Assembly (NCBI RefSeq): GCF_030253575.1
Contig: NC_080568.1
Coordinates: 32,577,001 to 32,641,000, forward strand
Reading direction: 5' to 3'
DNA length: 64,000 bases
Source: Rhododendron vialii
Taxonomy: Eukaryota; Streptophyta; Magnoliopsida; Ericales; Ericaceae
In this document: positions 59,501 to 64,000 of the stretch, in pieces
Layout: the number at the start of each line of letters is the position of its first letter
How positions within the stretch are numbered: the first letter of the stretch is position 1
Translations under genes and position numbers: made by a program
The notes under the pieces: model-generated
Databases searched by the model: none
What the model saw: only the letters and a program-made list of their open reading frames with translations
What the model was told of the DNA's origin: nothing

Positions 59501-60131
59501 TAATAATAATTGTGACGCCACTAAAAGACAAAACATCAAACATAAAAAAATAAATTAAAAAGGCACGATTACGAACGAAGATGCTAATCATGAAGAATCT
59601 AGAACAAAAGCAAAAAAGCAATAGTTGGATTTGATTTTCACGAAATGTTATCTCTCCACGTGTTATGCATTTTTTCCAGTGGAACGATGCATTTTTTTTT
59701 TAATCATGCCGATCACACACTACTACGTGACAGCATTTGTGTTTTTTTACTATAAAAAAAAAAAAAAAAGCGTAGGCCATTTTACTATTTTATTCATACT
59801 AATTAATTAGTTTTGACATTTTGATTTGTTTTTCACACTAATTAACAATTTGTCAACAACTTCTTTTTCAATAACTTTTTTACTCAAATATATTGATAAC
59901 TTGATTGCAACAAATTATTTCTCAAAACATACTATTCACTACTGGAAACGGCGCCTTAGGTGTTATATTTTTACCCTTTGTATTTTTTAAAAAAAAAATT
60001 CACTTGATGTTTTTACATTTTCAATAACCTTTGCCATAAATAGAAAAAAGTACGACTCAAAATCAACAAAAATTTTCAAACATCAAGAATAATAAAACAG
60101 AGGAACTTGCTTAATTACATCCAACTATATC
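56600..60131 (+). repeat. Tandem duplication, right copy: GA3ox 3' region and intron
   Basis: It is the partner of 47712-50705. The 0.7-kb segment at 57595-58325 has no counterpart there, and neither does 57182-57298, which starts GGAGTCCGGCTCC and may be a small MITE. The open frame of 132 codons at 57617-58015 is hydrophobic and unrecognised. Confidence 0.88.
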
Positions 60132-60754
60132 GGATTACATATAGATGTGGGCTTATATACTCATATTTAAGCAAAAATATGATGATGAATCTTGATATTA
60201 TAAAAACCCTTCTTTCTTTCTTTCTTTTTTATACGTACGTGCATGAGAATAGGATGAACATATGTGTACACGTACCAAAAGTGGTTATAGTCATGGGGCC
60301 AAAGTTGACGAGCGTGTTCGAGAGGGGAACCGAGAATGGTGAACCCTTCGGACCACATGAGCTTTGAGAAGAACGAGGAAATGCGAGCCACGCCGTAACC
60401 CGAGACCCCGTCCGCGGCTCGAGCCGCCTTGAGCTTTTGATGGGTAGGCAGAGAGAAGAGGCTCTTACCCGTGGACTCGATTCGATCCAAAAGGCTCGTT
60501 TCAATCCCGTGGTTTTTCACTTGGAACGCGCCCCAGGTCTTGCATGCGCGGCCCACTAGTTCTTGGGCGTTGGGGTCGTCGAGATCGATAACGGGTATGG
60601 ACTCGGACACGGAGGAGTCGGCGGCGGTCGGTGGGTTGTTGGAGGAGGGGGAGTCGAGCGAGGACCATGCATGAGACTCGGGGAGTTCTTTTAGTGAGGT
60701 GAAGTCTAGTACGTGCTTGTGGGGTTTAATGGCATGGGAGACTCTAGAAGGCAT
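58842..60754 (-). CDS. GA3ox: Gibberellin 3-beta-dioxygenase (GA3ox), two exons
   Basis: Exon 1 is 60754-60276 and exon 2 is 59466-58842, with an 809-bp intron (GTACGT...TTTTAG). The join completes a Cys codon (NHF-C-GVIEEYE) as in Arabidopsis GA3ox1, and gives 367 residues. This 2-oxoglutarate/Fe(II) dioxygenase makes bioactive GA4/GA1 from GA9/GA20 in the cytosol. Landmarks are IPVIDLDDPNA and RTWGAFQ-type KTWGAFQVKNHG near the N-terminus, GVSGYGVARISSFF and MWSEGFTI.GSP. Next come HTD in LAAHTDSTLLTILYQNN, the distal His in SVLHRAVVNR and RLS for 2-oxoglutarate. The C-terminus is about 15 residues longer than in Arabidopsis. The start has MPSRVSHA, typical of the family. The frame is intact. 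Confidence 0.95.
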
Positions 60755-60897
60755 GGTGAGTGTTTGAGAGGGAGAGAGAGAGAGAGAGAGAAGCTAGGTT
60801 GTTGAACTTTGGAGAATAGGGGTTAGGCTTTTCTTGAATCTTGAATAGTATAAAGTTGTAGGTAGAAATGGTGGTTTGTATGGTGTATATATATATA
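60755..60897 (-). promoter_or_regulatory. GA3ox leader and probable TATA box
   Basis: On the minus strand a TATATATATATA run at 60886-60897 lies about 135 bp before the ATG, followed by a (CT)n leader at 60770-60790. Both are common in plant promoters; no transcript evidence is available. Confidence 0.45.
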
Positions 60898-60989
60898 AGG
60901 TGTGAGTTAGAAGATGGTGACAAAAGTACTGGAGGATACAGTAGTCTTTGTTAATACTTAGAAAATCTTCCAAAAAAAAGAAAAGAAAA

Positions 60990-61575
60990 AGAAATTTGTT
61001 GATGGAATGTACTTTCGTTGTGGCCCCTTATCTAGAAAAACATTATAAAAAAAAAAAAAGATCACTATTAAGTGTGACAGAAAAGGTAATTTGCTAATTG
61101 AATTAATTTATTCTTGTTGTGGCTCCCTTATTTATAGAAACATTCGTGTAATTTGTTGATTATATTAACTTATGGGGTATGGCCCTTTCATATATAAAAA
61201 CATTCCTAAATGTGATAGAAAAAAGTAATTTGTTGATTGAATTAATTTAGGGGGTGTGGCCCCTTTATCTATAGAAACATTCATAAATGTGAAGGAAAAG
61301 ATAATTTGTTGATTCAAAAATTAATTTATTTTGGGGTGGCTCTCTTATCTGTACAAACATACATAAATGTGACAAAACGATAACTTGTTGATTGAATTAA
61401 TTTATTCTGGGTGTGGCCCCCTTATCTAGTAAAACATTAATAAATATGATAGAAAGGTGATTTTTTTTATTGAATGAATTTATTCTGGGTGTGACCCTTA
61501 TCATTCAAAAAATATGTACAAAAACATAACAAACAAATTAATTTCTTAAAGAATTATACTATGGTTGTGGCCCCA
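60990..61575. repeat. Minisatellite upstream of GA3ox, about eight diverged units
   Basis: Units of roughly 60-80 bp share AATTTGTTGATTGAATTAAT, GGGTGTGGCCCCTTATCTA and AAACATTCATAAATGTGA. They start near 60990, 61087, 61149, 61228, 61303, 61383, 61455 and 61540. The array lies about 90 bp beyond the presumed TATA box. Confidence 0.85.
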
Positions 61576-64000
61576 TCACACTTCAATTGAATCTAGCTAG
61601 TAAATAACTTCTATTTTCCTATCTACTTTAGGATGGGTATTTTTGTGAGTTTCTAGTTTATAGGGTAATAGGATGGGATGTTGGAGGGAGAGGTGTTTAT
61701 TTTTTAGTGGTGTTGGGAGGAGTGTTGAAGAAAGGGGACAAGAAATGATAGGGAGGGTAATTACATTGGACAAGAGAAAGAACAAAAATGGAAAGGACCA
61801 TCTTGTCCACTACAAGAGAAATATAATTGAAGAAAGTTGAAGCATCTCAACCTCTCAAAAAAAAAAAAAAAAAACTAAACTAAACTAAAAGAGGGGTTTC
61901 CATGAAAGGGGAGGGCCCTATCTATCTTCATGTACTTTTTTGTCTTGTCCTCAAGTAGAAAAAACATCCAAATCACCCACCCTTTTTCCTTTGGCCCTCA
62001 TCTCCCATTACTACAAGACAATAAACTCCCCCATTTCCCCCTAGCTTGGCCAAAATACCCTTTCTCTCACCCTCTAGGAATTGGTGAAGCTTTTCTTAAA
62101 TCAATGATGGCCGCAGGGTGACTCAAAAGCTAAAATTGTCTTGACGCCTGATTTTTATCATCAAAAAAGATAGGAGAAGACAAGGAAATACTTTAGGAAC
62201 TTTGGGAAGGGCATTTTTGTCTTTGTCTCTAGATAAGATGGCTTGGTGCTAATTTGGTCATTCTCATGAAAAGCTTAGTAAAGATTCTTTTGGTATTTTG
62301 CGTTTGGATCATGTGTCTTTTGTCCCACTTGACCCCATAGTCGGGGCTCCCAAGCTAACCATTTGCTTTACGCCATGTTTGGAATCAGAGCTAGAAATTT
62401 CGCTACACAAGGGCGACTATGTATACGAGCTAAGAATTTTCTATATATTTTTATAAGAATTTTTTTCCTATATAATAGTAGAGTTTTTATTTTTTATTTT
62501 CTTTCATGAACAACTGCCTACTAGTCCCTTCTTAGCTTCATCCCTGCTTGGAACTTGTGGGAAGTGAGGGAAAGGAAAAGAAAATAAAGAACAAGAAAAG
62601 TGGGAGAAGATCTCTATTTGGTCATTTTCTCTTCTTTCTCTTCCCAACTAAACCAAACAGGGATAGGAATTTTTTTAAACTTCTTTTTCTTCTCTTTTCC
62701 TTTCACTATGTTCCAAACAAAGCCTTAATGCCAAGGAAAAAAACATTTGCCTAATAAAAACAAATTAATTAAAGGGGTGTCCCTCAAAAATTAATTAATG
62801 GGTCATTTGGTCCCTTTGATTAGGAAACCACCTGTTATTGTCCCTTGCACAAATTTCTTTTGGTTCCATAGGCTATACAAGCACCAACTTAATTTTAAGG
62901 TCACCCCACCCCACCCCACTAGTAATGTCACAGCATGTCCATTCAAACATAACAACCGATAAGCCCAAAAAAAAAAAAAAATTTTGATTGCATGATTTGA
63001 TAAGTTTAAATAATTTTGGGAAAGTATTAAAATTCAATTTTATGTCATCGAAAGAGTAATTCTTCAAGCAAAAGCTAGAATAATTCTAGTTCATCATGAT
63101 TATCTTGATAAAAATTTCTTGAGTTGCTGCTCCAATGGCCCCGTTGCAAGTAGGATCATTTTTTTTTTTTTTTTGGAAGAGTAAGAAATTCATTAATAAG
63201 AAGATTACAACATACCATGTGCAGATACAACTATAAAAAACTAATTGCACACATGAATGGAAAAAAAAAAAAACACATTCAAATCAAAGAAGGATATATC
63301 TATCGATAAATTGATTAAACGGTTAGATGTTAGAGAAGCATATGCATAGTGTCGAACAGTAATGGTATTTTATCTTCCACTTTTGACGATGCTTCCTTTC
63401 AGCACCATCCAAGCGACTCTAGCACCCGGATAGAGAGCACTAAACCAAAACAGATGGGATGAAATTAAATTGGCGGGACCCACTGATCGAGTGAATGGGA
63501 TGAAGCACCAGTCATGTTATGAAATACTTACGAAGCACCACCAAATCATGTTGTGCTCCAAGAGTACCTCCAAACAGTGAAATTATAAGATAGCCCGTGA
63601 GTACAATCACGTGGTACTCCGGACCACTTTACGACCACATATTTTTGTGGGGCCTACCAGTTTACCACTAAGTGTATGAACCTCGGAAGAATATGTGATT
63701 GCAAAGTTGTTCGGAATACTACATGACAGTACTCTCGAACTATTGAATAATTACTTCTCCAAACATGAGTATGATATCCTTATGACGGTCGCACCCAACT
63801 AACTAATCGTTGAGCAAGTGTACTCGTTGCCAATTAGATTGCAAAGATAGATAGATAGACATCATTTAAGTCAGAACCATAGCACTAATGTTGCTGCAAC
63901 CGTTAGAACCTTTTTGGCACAATTGTGGTTTTTTTTTGCCTCTCTTTTTGCAAAACGGTTGTGATTTTTTTGTTTCGTTCCTATTGTACTCCAAACATGA
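61576..64000. other. Intergenic DNA without recognised genes
   Basis: The DNA is AT-rich with several A-runs. A T-run at 63161-63174 followed by GAAGAGTAAGAAATTCATTA may be the poly(A) end of a minus-strand LINE-type retroposon. Nothing else is supported. Confidence 0.4.

Noticed and set aside
60990..61575. Regularly spaced repeats that could suggest a CRISPR-like array
   Set aside because: Units are contiguous, diverged along their whole length and without unique spacers; plant minisatellite.

Overview
The window is nuclear DNA of a flowering plant, probably a eudicot. It has intron-rich genes with GT-AG borders, an intronless molybdate-transporter gene, a two-exon gibberellin 3-oxidase gene and many plant-type transposons (copia, L1-like LINEs, PIF/Harbinger, Mutator-like, hAT and Stowaway). 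I cannot name the species. No CRISPR array, operon or prokaryotic gene is visible.

Layout. At the left edge (537-1629, minus) are three exons of a plant HNH-motif protein whose gene runs off the window. From 2.1 to 8.3 kb lie MITEs, a cluster of two-copy tandem duplications, and remnants of a histone H2A.Z gene and a KCBP-type kinesin gene. An intact MOT1-family molybdate transporter is at 8552-9979. A gag-only copia element follows at 11.2-14.2 kb. A 19-exon minus-strand gene (16353-39295) encodes an unusually short RHD3/SEY1-type GTPase, and its introns hold three LINEs, a probable solo LTR, a retroposon and several DNA elements. An apparently complete PIF/Harbinger transposon (40836-45113) carries transposase and Myb/SANT-like genes. 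Next come a broken GA3ox copy (49.1-49.7 kb), a truncated MOT1 copy (50.7-51.9 kb) and an intact GA3ox gene (58842-60754, minus) with a minisatellite upstream. The last 2.4 kb show no gene.

How it fits together. The two MOT1 copies and two GA3ox copies are explained by one direct tandem duplication. One breakpoint lies inside MOT1 (about 9143) and the other inside the GA3ox intron (equivalent to about 60131). The ends are fused at about 50704 with 2 bp of shared sequence. The outer copies of both genes stay whole and the inner copies are truncated. Because the two copies can be compared, several transposons have a visible empty site in the other copy, which orders events: the duplication (about 2% divergence in MOT1, counted by eye) came before the copia insertion (LTRs differ at 1 of 339 positions), a PIF-type MITE and a Stowaway MITE.

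Exon borders were built by hand from reading frame, splice sites and remembered family sequence. No database search, alignment program or transcript data was available.
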